Shown one piece after another: positions 1 to 8,507 of a DNA stretch of 64,000 nt. Source of the stretch: Microcoleus sp036705565 (GTDB taxonomy: Bacteria; Cyanobacteriota; Cyanobacteriia; Cyanobacteriales; Microcoleaceae); NCBI GenBank assembly GCA_036705565.1, contig JAUBUY010000008.1; one strand, written 5' to 3'. The first letter of the stretch is position 1; each line of letters starts with the position of its first letter. A program made the translations under genes and the position numbers. The notes below the pieces were generated by a model. It searched no databases. It was not told the origin of the DNA and worked only from the letters and a program-made list of their open reading frames with translations.

Positions 1-59
1 AGAATTGCCGAAATAGCTTCTACATGTGTTTGAATCGCCTGTTGCTCTTCGTCCGTCAT
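1..59 (-). CDS. N-terminal fragment of a transposase-like ORF (window edge)
   Basis: An ATG on the minus strand at 59 opens a frame that runs off the left edge. The 19 visible residues start MTDEEQQAIQTHVEAISAIL. From memory this resembles the N-terminus of cyanobacterial ISKra4-type transposases, which begin with a similar acidic, Gln-rich helix. No ribosome binding site is obvious upstream. The family call is tentative because almost all of the gene lies outside the window. Confidence 0.35.
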   Translation of the reverse strand, partial: MTDEEQQAIQTHVEAISAI

Positions 60-178
60 AGTTCAATCGCCATTAATTAAGACATCATTATTATCGCCGA
101 TTTTGCCCAAAAATAGCTCAAAACCTCTGCCCTAGTATTTTTGGGTATTTATACTCATTGCAAAAGTGACACGCTCCC

Positions 179-697
179 GTGGCGATCGAGCTAATTGCCT
201 ACTGCAAACTTAACAATATTTCCCTTAACAATGTGGGAAGCTTTGGTAATTATTTATCCCATTACAAAGACGAATCTCTGATGCGGATGGCTGCTTTAGT
301 TTGTGCTGACGGTTTAATTCCCCTTGGCCCGGACTTCCTTAGAGTAGCACAAAATACCCTAGGCGGATTGAATCCTTCAACCTTGCAGCAAAACTCAACA
401 TTCCAAAATATCAGCAACCTAATTCCCGGCGCTAATAATGCAGCAAAATTTGGATTCGTGACAACAACTTTCGCCTCAGCGCAAGGTTGGATGAACAATT
501 TAGTACAGTCTCGCGGCTTAACTCCCGCCATAGTTTTAGGCCATCTCAAGCAATACATTGATGTTACCGATGACAAATTGGATTATGTGGCGGCGTTTTT
601 AGACATGAGTACCAATTATTACGAACATACCGGAATTCAGACGGTTGCTCGCCGATTGATCGATCGAGCTTATGGCGAAATAGCCTCGGATAGATAG
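179..697 (+). CDS. conserved hypothetical protein, 172 aa
   Basis: The frame opens with GTG at 179; the in-frame stop TGA at 167 leaves no earlier start. I do not recognise a family. The protein looks soluble and mostly helical, with an Asn/Gly/Ala-rich middle (about residues 60-100) and a charged C-terminal helix ending in IDRAYGEIASDR. No signal peptide or long hydrophobic segment is visible. It stands alone between intergenic repeats, so neighbours give no functional clue. The long uninterrupted frame and the HIP1-like CGATCG sites typical of local genes support its being real. Confidence 0.6.
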   Translation: MAIELIAYCKLNNISLNNVGSFGNYLSHYKDESLMRMAALVCADGLIPLGPDFLRVAQNTLGGLNPSTLQQNSTFQNISNLIPGANNAAKFGFVTTTFASAQGWMNNLVQSRGLTPAIVLGHLKQYIDVTDDKLDYVAAFLDMSTNYYEHTGIQTVARRLIDRAYGEIASDR

Positions 698-700
698 TAT

Positions 701-957
701 AAAACTCGTCGCTCATCATTCTCGCTTAACAGGCTTTCCGGCCTGTTCCACAAAAATTAAATTTTATTGTGGGGAGTAGGGGTTGGGCTTCTAGCCCGCC
801 CTGAAGGGCATTATTGCAAATGATCCAAGATATAAAGGGAACAAACCTCGTCGCTCATCATTTTAAAGAACAGGCCGAAAAGCCTGTTCTACAAAAATTA
901 AATTTATTGTGGGCCGTTGCTCCTAGCCCGCCCGGAAGGCGGGAGTGCATTATTAAT
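701..957. repeat. tandem pair of diverged ~120-bp intergenic repeats
   Basis: Two related segments (about 701-824 and 842-957) share the opening CTCGTCGCTCATCATT, a small dyad built on AACAGGC..GCCTGTT, the run ACAAAAATTAAATTT and a terminal CCCGCC motif followed by GCATTATT. They fill most of the gap between the flanking genes. Similar GTGGGGAGTAGGGG text recurs at about 7,995 and 56,975, so this is probably dispersed non-coding repeat material. Confidence 0.6.
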
Positions 958-981
958 TGCTGAAACCATTGCTTAGTTTGC

Positions 982-1009
982 CTTCTTCCTTCTTCCTTCT
1001 TCCTTCTTC
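982..1009. repeat. heptanucleotide tandem repeat (CTTCTTC)4
   Basis: Four exact head-to-tail copies of CTTCTTC lie 30 bases upstream of the hydroquinone reductase start. Short tandem heptamers are a known feature of filamentous cyanobacterial genomes. The reverse complement of the same heptamer recurs at 11506-11533. Confidence 0.85.
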
Positions 1010-1038
1010 CTTCGGCTGTGAGTTAAAATAAGCAGATT

Positions 1039-2076
1039 ATGTTTAGCAAACCTCTTTTAATCGCCGCCGTGAAAAACAAATCGCTTCCTTCATCCGTAAC
1101 AGTCAAGCTAGGTAAATTTGTCTGGACATCAATGTGGCAATTAATGATGTCAAAACTAGCGCCGCCCGATCGCACGGGAGCATACATTCGCCCCAGCAGC
1201 AGTTTCCGGAACTTTGTCAGCACTGCACCAGACAACCCTCACGGGCCCGCCACGGGACGGTATCGCCTCTTCGTGGGTAAAGGGTGCCCTTGGGCGCACC
1301 GCACTCTGGTGACGAGGGCGCTCAAAGGGCTTGAAGATGCGATATCCGTATCTATTGTCTATCCCTCGGAAGGGGGAATGTGGGTGATGGAGTCGGAGAC
1401 TTTTGGCTGCAACACGATGCCGGAACTTTACCAGTTGGCTTTACCGGGCTATCAGGGGCGGTGTACGGTGCCGGTGCTGTGGGATGACTCGAAAAAGGCG
1501 ATCGTCAATAATGAGAGTTCGGAAATTATTGTGATGCTAAACTCGGAGTTTAACGAGTTTGCTAGCAATCCTCAAATGGATCTTTATCCTCTGGATTTGC
1601 GAGAACAAATTGACGAGTGGAATGAGAAGATTTACCAATCGGTGAATAACGGCGTTTATCGCTGCGGTTTCGCGCAATCTCAAGCTGCTTATGACTCGGC
1701 TTGCAGTGAATTGTTTGCTGTTTTAGACGAGATCGATCGCTCGCTCTTGAGGAGTCGTTACTTGTGTGGCGATCGGGTGACTTTAGCAGACGTGCGGCTT
1801 TTTACTACTCTATTCCGTTTTGATGCCGTTTACTACAGCTTATTCAAATGCAATCTGCGCCGCATTCAAGATTACGAGCATTTGGGAGCTTATCTGCGCG
1901 ATTTGTACCAGTTACCGGGAGTTGCCGGCACTTGCGATTTGGAGGCTGTCAAGCGCGATTATTACGGCAATTTGTTCCCGCTGAATCCCGGCTGCATTAT
2001 CCCGGCTGGGCCCGATCCGGCGAGTTTGCTCAAAGCTCACGATCGGGCAGGGTTCAGAAACCGGGTTTCTCCATAA
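1039..2076 (+). CDS. glutathionyl-hydroquinone reductase (Xi-class GST, YqjG/ECM4 family)
   Basis: This enzyme family removes glutathione from glutathionyl-hydroquinones in the cytosol. The thioredoxin-like domain carries the diagnostic motif CPWAHR at residues 83-88, where Cys83 is the catalytic cysteine in place of the Tyr or Ser of ordinary GSTs. An all-helical GST C-terminal domain follows (about 180-320), including YLCGDRVTLADVRLF. The 345-residue length fits the family. The 3' end is odd: a REP palindrome (2055-2070) forms the last codons and the stop lies just after it, so the terminal NRVSP residues are probably repeat-derived. Confidence 0.9.
   Translation: MFSKPLLIAAVKNKSLPSSVTVKLGKFVWTSMWQLMMSKLAPPDRTGAYIRPSSSFRNFVSTAPDNPHGPATGRYRLFVGKGCPWAHRTLVTRALKGLEDAISVSIVYPSEGGMWVMESETFGCNTMPELYQLALPGYQGRCTVPVLWDDSKKAIVNNESSEIIVMLNSEFNEFASNPQMDLYPLDLREQIDEWNEKIYQSVNNGVYRCGFAQSQAAYDSACSELFAVLDEIDRSLLRSRYLCGDRVTLADVRLFTTLFRFDAVYYSLFKCNLRRIQDYEHLGAYLRDLYQLPGVAGTCDLEAVKRDYYGNLFPLNPGCIIPAGPDPASLLKAHDRAGFRNRVSP
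2055..2070. repeat. single REP palindrome overlapping the 3' end of the reductase gene
   Basis: CAGAAACCGGGTTTCT lies inside the reading frame, immediately before the TAA at 2074-2076. It is the same palindrome that makes up the arrays at 3.8-5.1 kb and 34.4-35.5 kb, but here it is an unpaired copy. Confidence 0.85.
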
Positions 2077-2132
2077 ATCTCTGTGATTATCGAAATTGAA
2101 GCGAATAAAATGACCTCGTTCGGGGATATATT

Positions 2133-2318
2133 TTAGCAAAATTCTTCTCCTTCTGGTTTTCCCCAAGAGATTTCTTCGCCCGGTTCTATTTCGCCTGCTA
2201 ATAATTCATCTAGGGTATATTTGGAAACTTTCTGATTTACAGGCTCTATGACTATTTTTCCATTTTCTATACTGCAAATTACTGCATCATCTGCTTTCAG
2301 GTTGAAATATTTGGTTCT
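2133..2318 (-). pseudogene. remnant of an AbrB/MazE-type antitoxin gene
   Basis: Read on the minus strand, this encodes about 61 residues containing NLKADDAVICSIENGKIVI and ending in KYTLDELLAGEIEPGEE. That is typical of the C-terminal half of AbrB/MazE antitoxins, including the family's LxADD and IENGKIVI strands. A TGA at 2319-2321 interrupts the frame before any start, so the N-terminal DNA-binding strand is lost. No toxin gene lies next to it. It looks like the decayed trace of a former toxin-antitoxin pair. Confidence 0.65.
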
Positions 2319-2525
2319 TCAGTACGTAGTATGCTAAACAACCCAAAATCAAGCTGTAAACCTTGTTATATCAAATCCGGTAGCATCGGAATTATTCATC
2401 TCTCTTATCTCCCTCTGTGTTCTCTGCGTTCTCTGTGGTTAAATCATTCCGATGCAACCGGAAACAATATTAAATAAGGATTAAACGAAATATCGCTCAT
2501 TCTAGCCCAATTCATCTAAATAAAT

Positions 2526-2558
2526 AGTCAAAACCTTTGCTCCGCAAAGGTTTTGACT
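2526..2558. terminator. 15-bp perfect hairpin, possible terminator
   Basis: AGTCAAAACCTTTGC and its exact complement are separated by TCC. It lies 57 bases beyond the 3' end of the minus-strand glycosyltransferase-like gene, so it could end that transcript. No strong T-run follows, and it may simply be another dispersed palindrome. Confidence 0.5.
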
Positions 2559-2614
2559 ACATTTCTATACAATTTGGCATACCAAGTAATGAAGAGCCAT
2601 TATTTTTTGTATAC

Positions 2615-3466
2615 TCATCCAAAGATTTTATAATAATTAGGATCTTTTTTAATAAAAACTCTCAGTCTAAATAATCGATAATAAAACACAACCTGTTTAC
2701 TTAGTTTGTTGTTGATTTTCTTCCAAAGAGAACGTTTGGGATATTCAATCTGTTTATGGATGTCGAAGTAAATTTGTTTCTCCTGAATAATTGCTTGTCC
2801 ATTTTGGATTCTTACTCGTTCAATATTATCCTTAAAGAATGGAAATTTGTCTTCGCGGAAAAAATCAAATGTCATCCCAATTCGAGCCGCAGCTAGCCCC
2901 ATAGCATAACCCTCACCATGATAGATTTCTTGCATTTCAAAAAAGTAAGAAATTGTCTGCCAAAGTTCAAAAAATTCTCCTTCTAATCCATTCTGTCTCT
3001 TCATGACAAACATAAACTCGTGAAGCCACTTCACTTGTTGAAGATCGATATTTAGTTTTTGCCCTGCTGCTTTTATAACTTCAATTTCTTTCGGATTTTT
3101 AATGTTTTGTATGTGTTTGACCAAATCAGTACCTGCTCTTGCTGTAATTCCAGGAGACCAATTCATTTCTTCTACTAGAGGGCCTAGCAATCTAACATCA
3201 GAGTCTAAAAACATACAACTCTCAAATAGTGAGAGAGCTTTTTCAAGAACGAAACGTTTGTCATGATACCCTTTCACACTCTGGAGGTGGTGCTTGAACA
3301 CCAGAACATGAGGGAAATTTTTAAACTGCTCTGGTTGATCGCTTAGGATACATAAAGTTGTGGAAGGCATATGGGTCTGGATATCTTGAGCTAGCATCTT
3401 TACATGAGCACGATACCTATCACCTACAGCTAGAGTACAAAAACAAAACTTTTCAGATGTGTCCAT
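2615..3466 (-). CDS. glycosyltransferase-like protein (GT-A fold, hypothetical)
   Basis: The protein probably moves a sugar from a nucleotide sugar. The N-terminal half has a Rossmann-like start (FCFCTLAVGDRYRAHVKML), a strand followed by SDQP, and FLDSDVRLL at about residue 90, which resembles the metal-binding DxD of GT-A enzymes such as GT8. A pattern resembling the second conserved region (HGEGYAMGLAA) lies near residue 200. The C-terminus is basic. The ATG at 3466 is preferred to the in-frame TTG at 3481. It is AT-rich compared with its neighbours and stands alone, which suggests acquisition. Donor and acceptor are unknown. Confidence 0.6.
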   Translation of the reverse strand: MDTSEKFCFCTLAVGDRYRAHVKMLAQDIQTHMPSTTLCILSDQPEQFKNFPHVLVFKHHLQSVKGYHDKRFVLEKALSLFESCMFLDSDVRLLGPLVEEMNWSPGITARAGTDLVKHIQNIKNPKEIEVIKAAGQKLNIDLQQVKWLHEFMFVMKRQNGLEGEFFELWQTISYFFEMQEIYHGEGYAMGLAAARIGMTFDFFREDKFPFFKDNIERVRIQNGQAIIQEKQIYFDIHKQIEYPKRSLWKKINNKLSKQVVFYYRLFRLRVFIKKDPNYYKIFG

Positions 3467-3782
3467 ATGATTTGAGCGCAAGAGATGTGAGTTAAACTTG
3501 CAGAAATTTTTCGTGAATCCAACTTATGAAAATATTATAACTGACTTATGGTTACTAGATTACTCTGAAACAGTTTCAATAGCAAGGAATAAACAGAATA
3601 TTAAGAATGCGTTTATATTGCGATCGCAATATTGAAGATTAAACCCTATATCCCTCTTCTGTCACTCTCCGGGGGGGGATCGCGCTTAATCTTCATCTGG
3701 CAATTAATACAAGCTATTCTATTAGAAGAAAAAATGCTCAGGTTTATTTATTATAACAACTAGATATAGTCGCGCGTGGGGC
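3467..3782. other. intergenic, no gene seen
   Basis: AT-rich DNA with one HIP1 site near 3620 and a G-run near 3671. I see no ORF, hairpin or repeat worth naming before the REP block begins. Confidence 0.6.
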
Positions 3783-4048
3783 TCAGAAACCGGGTTTGAA
3801 ACCCAAATCTTGGGTAGGATGCCTAAATTATCACAGAAACCCGGTTTCTTGGCTCAGGGTTAGGCGCGATCGCGTGGGGGGTTGAGAAACCGGGTTTGAA
3901 ACCCAAATCTTGGGTAGGATGCCAAAATTATCCCAGAAACCCGGTTTCTTGGAGTTTCTGGGAACACGCGTGGGGATTCAGAAACCGGGTTTCTTACCCA
4001 AATCGGGCGTGAGGATGTCAAAATTATCCCAGAAACCCGGTTTCTTAA
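3783..4048. repeat. REP/BIME block A, three units
   Basis: Each unit is an inverted pair: AGAAACCGGGTTT(CT), a linker of about 35 bases beginning near ACCCAAATC, then its reverse complement AGAAACCCGGTTTCT. Three units lie here at about 90-100 base intervals. The first two have a variant left arm (GGGTTTGAAACCC). The block sits on the 3' side of the RAYT gene. Confidence 0.9.
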
Positions 4049-4135
4049 AGCCTTCAATTCTTCAAATGTTAAGTCACGATAAGCATCGGCTGAAAAAAAT
4101 TGCGATCGCACTCCATCTATTTTAGGTAAACTTCC

Positions 4136-4582
4136 CTAACGCAAATCAATATATTCCTGATAGCTGGAAAACTCCCAATCCTCTGCTTTTTCAACTATAT
4201 TAGCACAGACTGGGTTTAAGTAAATATATCGAGTTAAGTGTAATAAATAGTCTTCTCCATCCACATGAATCGCCTGAAACCGTCCCTGAAATAGTGAACC
4301 CACCCTTTGATAGCGTTTATTGAGAGCCTTAGCATAAGACAGAGTAAATGACTGCATCAGCTTGGAAAAATCATCCGTTTGCAGGTAAACTAATAAATGA
4401 TAGTGGTTCGGCATCAAACAATAAGCAATAATATCGACACCATGAATAATCAGATGGTTTCTTAATTGACGTAAAAAATAAATATAGTTTTCTCGCTCAA
4501 AAAAGATAAGCTGACGGTTATTACCTCGGTTATAAACATGGTAGTAATTACGCGCTTGGAAGATAATTTGGCGACGTGGCAT
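4136..4582 (-). CDS. REP-associated tyrosine transposase (RAYT, Y1 family)
   Basis: RAYTs are IS200/IS605-related single-strand DNA transposases that nick and move REP hairpins. The 148-residue protein has the family layout: an N-terminal strand with YYHVYNRGNNRQ, the HUH-type metal motif MPNHYHLLV (His60 and His62), the GSLFQGRFQAIHV strand, and the tyrosine helix RYIYLNPV (about residues 118-125). All key residues are present, so it may be active. No IS ends are visible; instead the gene is bracketed by REP blocks at 3783-4048 and 4622-5072, as expected for a domesticated RAYT with its substrate. Confidence 0.92.
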   Translation of the reverse strand: MPRRQIIFQARNYYHVYNRGNNRQLIFFERENYIYFLRQLRNHLIIHGVDIIAYCLMPNHYHLLVYLQTDDFSKLMQSFTLSYAKALNKRYQRVGSLFQGRFQAIHVDGEDYLLHLTRYIYLNPVCANIVEKAEDWEFSSYQEYIDLR

Positions 4583-4621
4583 ATCAGAGGATAGGTGAGT
4601 GGCTAGCGGAAGGGGAGGGTT

Positions 4622-5072
4622 CAGAAACCGGGTTTCTTACCCAAATCGGGCGTGAGGATGCCAAAATTATCGCAGAAACCCGGTTTCTTGGCTGAGGCTG
4701 AGGGGCGCGCGCGTGGGGTTCAGAAACCGGGTTTCTTACCCAAATCGGGCGTGAGGATGCCAAAAGTATCGCAGAAACCCGGTTTCTTGGCTGAGGCTGA
4801 GGGGCGCGCGTCGGGGAGTCAGAAACCGGGTTTCTTACCCAAATCTTCGGTAGGATGCCAAAATTGTCGCAGAAACCCGGTTTCTTGGCTGAGGCTGAGG
4901 GGCGCGCGTCGGGGAGTCAGAAACCGGGTTTCTTACCCAAATCTTCGGTAGGATGCCAAAAGTATCGCAGAAACCCGGTTTCTTGGATGGTTGGCAGGGC
5001 CTCAGAAACCGGGTTTCTTCACCAAATCGGGCGTGAAGATGCCAAAATTATCGCAGAAACCCGGTTTCTTGG
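4622..5072. repeat. REP/BIME block B, five units
   Basis: Five inverted-pair units of AGAAACCGGGTTTCT / AGAAACCCGGTTTCT lie here. The first four repeat at about 98 bases and share the spacer GCTGAGGCTGAGGGGCGCGCG. The linker alternates between two forms (CGGGCGTGAGGATGCC and CTTCGGTAGGATGCC), which suggests expansion by unit duplication. It is on the 5' side of the RAYT gene and abuts the end of the thyD-like gene. Confidence 0.92.
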
Positions 5073-5090
5073 ACAACGAGGATGCGACTT

Positions 5091-6017
5091 CTAACTTCCC
5101 GATAAAATCTCTTCGAGTGCTAATTTCAGCGTCGGATATTGATATTGAAAACCACTAGCTAAAGTTTGTTTCGGCAACACTTTCTGCCCTTCCAAAACAA
5201 CTTTTGCCCCGTCTCCCAAAAGCATTTCTAAAGCAAAACCTGGCACCGGCAACCAAGAAGGCCGCTTTAAAACTTCCCCTAAAGTTTGGCACAATTCATT
5301 CATCCGCACCGGATTCGGTGCTGTTGCATTCAAAACGCCTTCAACTTGCGAATTTTGCAAAGCGTACAAAATTAAATCAACCACATCCTCGCGATGAACC
5401 CAAGAAAACCACTGTTTTCCTGTCCCAATTGGGCCGCCTGCAAATAGTTTAAAAGGTGGCAGCATTTTTGCCAACGCGCCTCCCATTCCCAAAACTATCC
5501 CCAGCCGCAAAATTGCTAACCGCGTTCCCGCATTTTTTGCAGGTTGGGCGGCTGCTTCCCAGTCTTTGCAAACTGTTGCTAAAAAATCGTTTCCCGCGAG
5601 GCTCGTTTCGTCAAACTCAGCGGTTTCGCTGGTTCCGTAATAGCCGATCGCCGATGCGCTCACAAACACCGATGGTCTAGGATTAGCATTGACGATCGCC
5701 TCGACCAATTTTGCCGTAGTCAGTTTGCGACTGTCCAGAATTGCTTGCTGGCGCGCCTCCGTCCACCTTTCCTCCGCAATCGGAACCCCAGCTAAATTGA
5801 CAACAGCGTCGCAGCCCGCGATCGACTTTTGCCAATCACCAGACTCCGCTGGAGTGTAGGCGACAACTTCCAAATTCGGATAAGCTGAAGCCGGAAAAAC
5901 TCGGCTAGCCTTCGCCCCATCCCTGCTCAAAACCACAACTTGATGTCCCGCAGCTTGCAGCTTCTCCACCAGCCGGCTACCTACAAATCCCGTTGCTCCC
6001 GCGATCGCTACTTTCAT
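5091..6017 (-). CDS. thyD: TIGR01777-family NAD(P)-dependent epimerase-like protein (ThyD in cyanobacteria)
   Basis: This is an extended short-chain dehydrogenase/reductase. The N-terminus has the nucleotide-binding motif GATGFVGS (residues 7-14), followed by NLAGVPIAEERWT and the active-site region SASAIGYYGT, and a C-terminal DUF1731-like part with LNATAPNPV and the end motif VLPKQTLASGFQYQYP. The 308-residue length is normal. Cyanobacterial members are annotated as the thylakoid-associated protein ThyD; bacterial relatives are YfcH-like. The biochemical reaction is not settled. The ATG at 6017 begins directly with the dinucleotide fold, so the start is secure. Confidence 0.85.
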   Translation of the reverse strand: MKVAIAGATGFVGSRLVEKLQAAGHQVVVLSRDGAKASRVFPASAYPNLEVVAYTPAESGDWQKSIAGCDAVVNLAGVPIAEERWTEARQQAILDSRKLTTAKLVEAIVNANPRPSVFVSASAIGYYGTSETAEFDETSLAGNDFLATVCKDWEAAAQPAKNAGTRLAILRLGIVLGMGGALAKMLPPFKLFAGGPIGTGKQWFSWVHREDVVDLILYALQNSQVEGVLNATAPNPVRMNELCQTLGEVLKRPSWLPVPGFALEMLLGDGAKVVLEGQKVLPKQTLASGFQYQYPTLKLALEEILSGS

Positions 6018-6165
6018 CTTTTACCCGCAATGCACATTTTTAGTAGTTTAGACGATCGTCCAAACTTGTGTTAAATCATACAAAAATAAACAGCAGCCTC
6101 GATCCCCTCCCGACAAGCCAAGTGTATTTTCATTAAACTGATAAAGGACACGAGGAACACAAACC

Positions 6166-7800
6166 ATGCCTGCAAAAAAATCAAAGCTTCTAATTGCTGC
6201 CTCCATCGCCGCAGCAGGTAGCGCTGCGGTCTACTTTTACTTCCAGGGTTTGAGCCAACAAGTATCCAACCCTCAAGACAGCGCCAAAGTTGTACCCGAC
6301 GAAGCAATGATGGCCGCGTTTATCTCCCCCAATCCCCAAGCGCTGTCACAATTGCAGCGATTTGGCACGCCAGGGGCTCAAAAGTTGATCGGTCAGGGTT
6401 TGAAGGCCTTTCAAGAACAAAGCTTGGCAGGCACTCAAATCGACTTTGACAGGGACTTAAAGCCTTGGCTGGGGGGGGTGATGGTCGCTTTGCTACCCCC
6501 TGATGCTGTCACGAATACAGAGCCTCCAAAACTGCTGGTAGTAGTCAGCGTCAAAAATAAAATTAGCGCTTGGAATTTTGCGAATAAATTAAAATCTCAG
6601 CCCGGTGCAACTACTCAAGAAACCGAGTATAAAGGAGTTAAAATTTTTGAGATTGCAGAGCCAACTGGCAAGCGCTACAGTGTGGCTTTGCTGAACGACC
6701 AATTAGTGATGGCTCCTTTGAGACAGCCTGTGGAATTGGCGATCGATACTTTTAAAGGAGAACCCTCCCTCGCTACGCAGCAGAGCACAACTAAGTTTTT
6801 TGCAGAGAGTGCTGGTGTCAAGAATCCGATCGCAACTGTTTATATTGCTGACTATCCTGCGGCAATTGAGCAATTGAAAGCTAATTTGCCCGCTGATATC
6901 CAGTTGCCTTGGACAGTGTTTTCGCAGTTCAAACAGGTTAAGTCTTTGGTTGCGGGAATTGGTGCGGATAGTGCGGGATTGAGGGTAAAAACTATTGCTC
7001 AGTTAGACCCTAAATTCGTGCAGCAAACTCCACAATTTACATCAAAATTGTTGCCCAGATTTCCTGGTGAAACTCTTGCTTTAGTCGGCGGCAAGGGAAT
7101 CGATCAAATTTGGTCGCAAGCAACCGCTGAGGCACAAGATAGCCCGGAAGTTGACAGGGGAGTTCAGCAGGTGAGGGATAGTTTTAAGCGGTTGGATTTG
7201 GATGCGGATCGAGAGGTTTTTGGTTGGATGAATGGGGAATTTGCGATCGGGGCGATCGGTTCGGATCAAGGGATTTTGTCTCAGTTGGGCATGGGGGCGG
7301 CGATGATTTTTGAAACCAGCGATCGCCCTGCTGCAGAAGCAACTCTGAAAAAACTCGATGCGATCGCCAAAAGCAATCCTACAGTCAGTGTCGCCCCCAG
7401 ACAAGTTCAAGGAAAGGAAGTTACGGAATGGAAAATACCCCAGCAAGGCACTTTATTCGGGCACGGTTGGCTGAATGAAAATTCTGTGTTTGTAGCTTTC
7501 GGCGGGCCTTTAGTTGATGTGATTACTTCGACGCCGCCCCAGCCGTTAAGCAGCAGTCCGAGTTTTCAGGCGATCGCCACTTCTTTACCGCAAGCCAACC
7601 AAGGTTACTTTTACATAGATATGGAAAAAACCCTGTCTTGGGCTAACCAATATTTGCTTGCAGTACAGCCAAATTTAGTTTCCCCGCCCGCCGCTGAATT
7701 GCTGAATTCTCTCCGAGGAGTTAGCGTAGCCACAGCTTCTACGCAACCGACAACTGCTGAGTTGGAGATGCTTTTTGCCTTGAAATCTAACAACAATTAG
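6166..7800 (+). CDS. DUF3352 domain protein with N-terminal membrane anchor
   Basis: This conserved cyanobacterial protein is of unknown role. The N-terminus (KKSK followed by about 20 hydrophobic residues with LLIAASIAAAGSAAVYFYF) is a signal anchor, so the rest is probably on the far side of the membrane. Recognisable DUF3352 features include PDEAMMAAFISPNPQAL near residue 43, DLKPWLGG, and a second half with FGWMNGEFAIG and GMGAAMIFETSDR. The 544-residue length fits the family. It is divergent from thyD, with about 150 bases between their starts, and probably monocistronic. Confidence 0.85.
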   Translation: MPAKKSKLLIAASIAAAGSAAVYFYFQGLSQQVSNPQDSAKVVPDEAMMAAFISPNPQALSQLQRFGTPGAQKLIGQGLKAFQEQSLAGTQIDFDRDLKPWLGGVMVALLPPDAVTNTEPPKLLVVVSVKNKISAWNFANKLKSQPGATTQETEYKGVKIFEIAEPTGKRYSVALLNDQLVMAPLRQPVELAIDTFKGEPSLATQQSTTKFFAESAGVKNPIATVYIADYPAAIEQLKANLPADIQLPWTVFSQFKQVKSLVAGIGADSAGLRVKTIAQLDPKFVQQTPQFTSKLLPRFPGETLALVGGKGIDQIWSQATAEAQDSPEVDRGVQQVRDSFKRLDLDADREVFGWMNGEFAIGAIGSDQGILSQLGMGAAMIFETSDRPAAEATLKKLDAIAKSNPTVSVAPRQVQGKEVTEWKIPQQGTLFGHGWLNENSVFVAFGGPLVDVITSTPPQPLSSSPSFQAIATSLPQANQGYFYIDMEKTLSWANQYLLAVQPNLVSPPAAELLNSLRGVSVATASTQPTTAELEMLFALKSNNN

Positions 7801-7860
7801 GCAATTTGTAATCGGTAATTTGTAATCGGTAATTCTTCCTTCTATCCTTCTAAGGATCGC

Positions 7861-7944
7861 GAATTAAATAACTTACAATTTTAATTGTTATTGTGGGATG
7901 GGCCTGAAAGCCCATCCCACAAACTTTTGGAAGTTATTTAATTC
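7861..7944. repeat. 84-bp palindromic MITE-like element
   Basis: Perfect 14-base terminal inverted repeats, GAATTAAATAACTT and AAGTTATTTAATTC, bracket an inner hairpin with 12-base arms (TGTGGGATGGGC / GCCCATCCCACA). It has no coding capacity. It could also act as a terminator for the DUF3352 gene, which ends 61 bases upstream. Confidence 0.75.
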
Positions 7945-7954
7945 TCATTCCTAA

Positions 7955-8047
7955 GCTGTTGCGGCCTTAAATTGTGTGTCAAAAAAAAATCAAAGTCTTG
8001 TGGGGAGTAGGGGCCCTAGCGTCCCGCCCGCCCAAAAATACAATCTA
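7955..8047 (+). repeat. dispersed repeat, copy 1 (~90 bp)
   Basis: A segment beginning near CTGTTGCGG and containing GTCTTGTGGGGAGTAGGGG and CCTAGCGTCC recurs almost unchanged at 56931-57026 downstream of glnN. Both copies are intergenic and in the same orientation. Confidence 0.75.
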
Positions 8048-8081
8048 GATTCGTAACAGCCTATCCCTTAAATCCCGATTC

Positions 8082-8204
8082 ATATCATGTCCGGTGAATC
8101 GATCGTGATTGTTGTAGGGGCGGGTTCACCGTGATATTCAACACAAATCCCAAATCCAATAAACCCGCCCCGACCGGATATTATGGTTGAGCGACCTGAC
8201 ATGA
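8082..8204 (+). repeat. MITE-like element ATATCATGTCCGG, copy 1
   Basis: It starts with ATATCATGTCCGGT, has an inner GGGGCGGGTT ... AACCCGCCCC pair, and ends with a degraded complement of the start (GACCTGACATGA). Related copies lie at 51893-52034 and, inverted, at 52200-52327. There is no ORF. This is the most diverged of the three. Confidence 0.75.
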
Positions 8205-8246
8205 GCTCACTGCGCGTTGCCGGACTTTTTTCTTACTAAAAAAGAT

Positions 8247-8268
8247 GCTGCCCTCCATGGAGGGCAGC
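8247..8268 (-). terminator. intrinsic terminator of the 65-aa gene
   Basis: The 22-base perfect palindrome GCTGCCCTCCATGGAGGGCAGC lies 41 bases past the stop of the minus-strand gene. On that strand it is followed by ATCTTTTTT, the classic hairpin plus U-run layout. Confidence 0.8.
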
Positions 8269-8309
8269 TACTCAAATAAAGCATCTTAAAGTCTCTCACA
8301 ACTTCAGAA

Positions 8310-8507
8310 TTAACCTTCAGACATTCCTGATTTATTGGGCAATTGCAAATCATCCGGGTCTACGTAGTGACAAACTGCTTTGTCCATGCAAATCAAGGCC
8401 CAACCGGATTTATCGATGCTCATCAACTTGTAAGAAGCTGGCTGAATAAAGAAACCTTTGTGGTTGCGGGTTGCGGGTTTGATGTTAACGTGGCTGTCAG
8501 TGCTCAT
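8310..8507 (-). CDS. small conserved hypothetical protein, 65 aa
   Basis: This is a compact soluble protein with WALICMDKAVCHYVDPDDL near the middle and two cysteines. The start is well supported by AGGAG nine bases upstream of the ATG, and a textbook terminator follows at 8247-8268. I do not recognise the family. The clean signals at both ends argue that it is a real, separately transcribed gene. Confidence 0.75.
   Translation of the reverse strand: MSTDSHVNIKPATRNHKGFFIQPASYKLMSIDKSGWALICMDKAVCHYVDPDDLQLPNKSGMSEG

Noticed and set aside
4622..5072. CRISPR array, because of regular ~98-base spacing
   Set aside because: The repeats are inverted pairs with nearly identical linkers and spacers, there are no unique spacers, and no cas genes are near.
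4622..5094. Open frames through the REP arrays (for example 4652-4951, 4855-5094, 3860-4111 and 34359-34664)
   Set aside because: They only translate the repeated palindromes (QKPGFL or NPVS-type peptides) in whatever frame is open; no start signals or family sequence.
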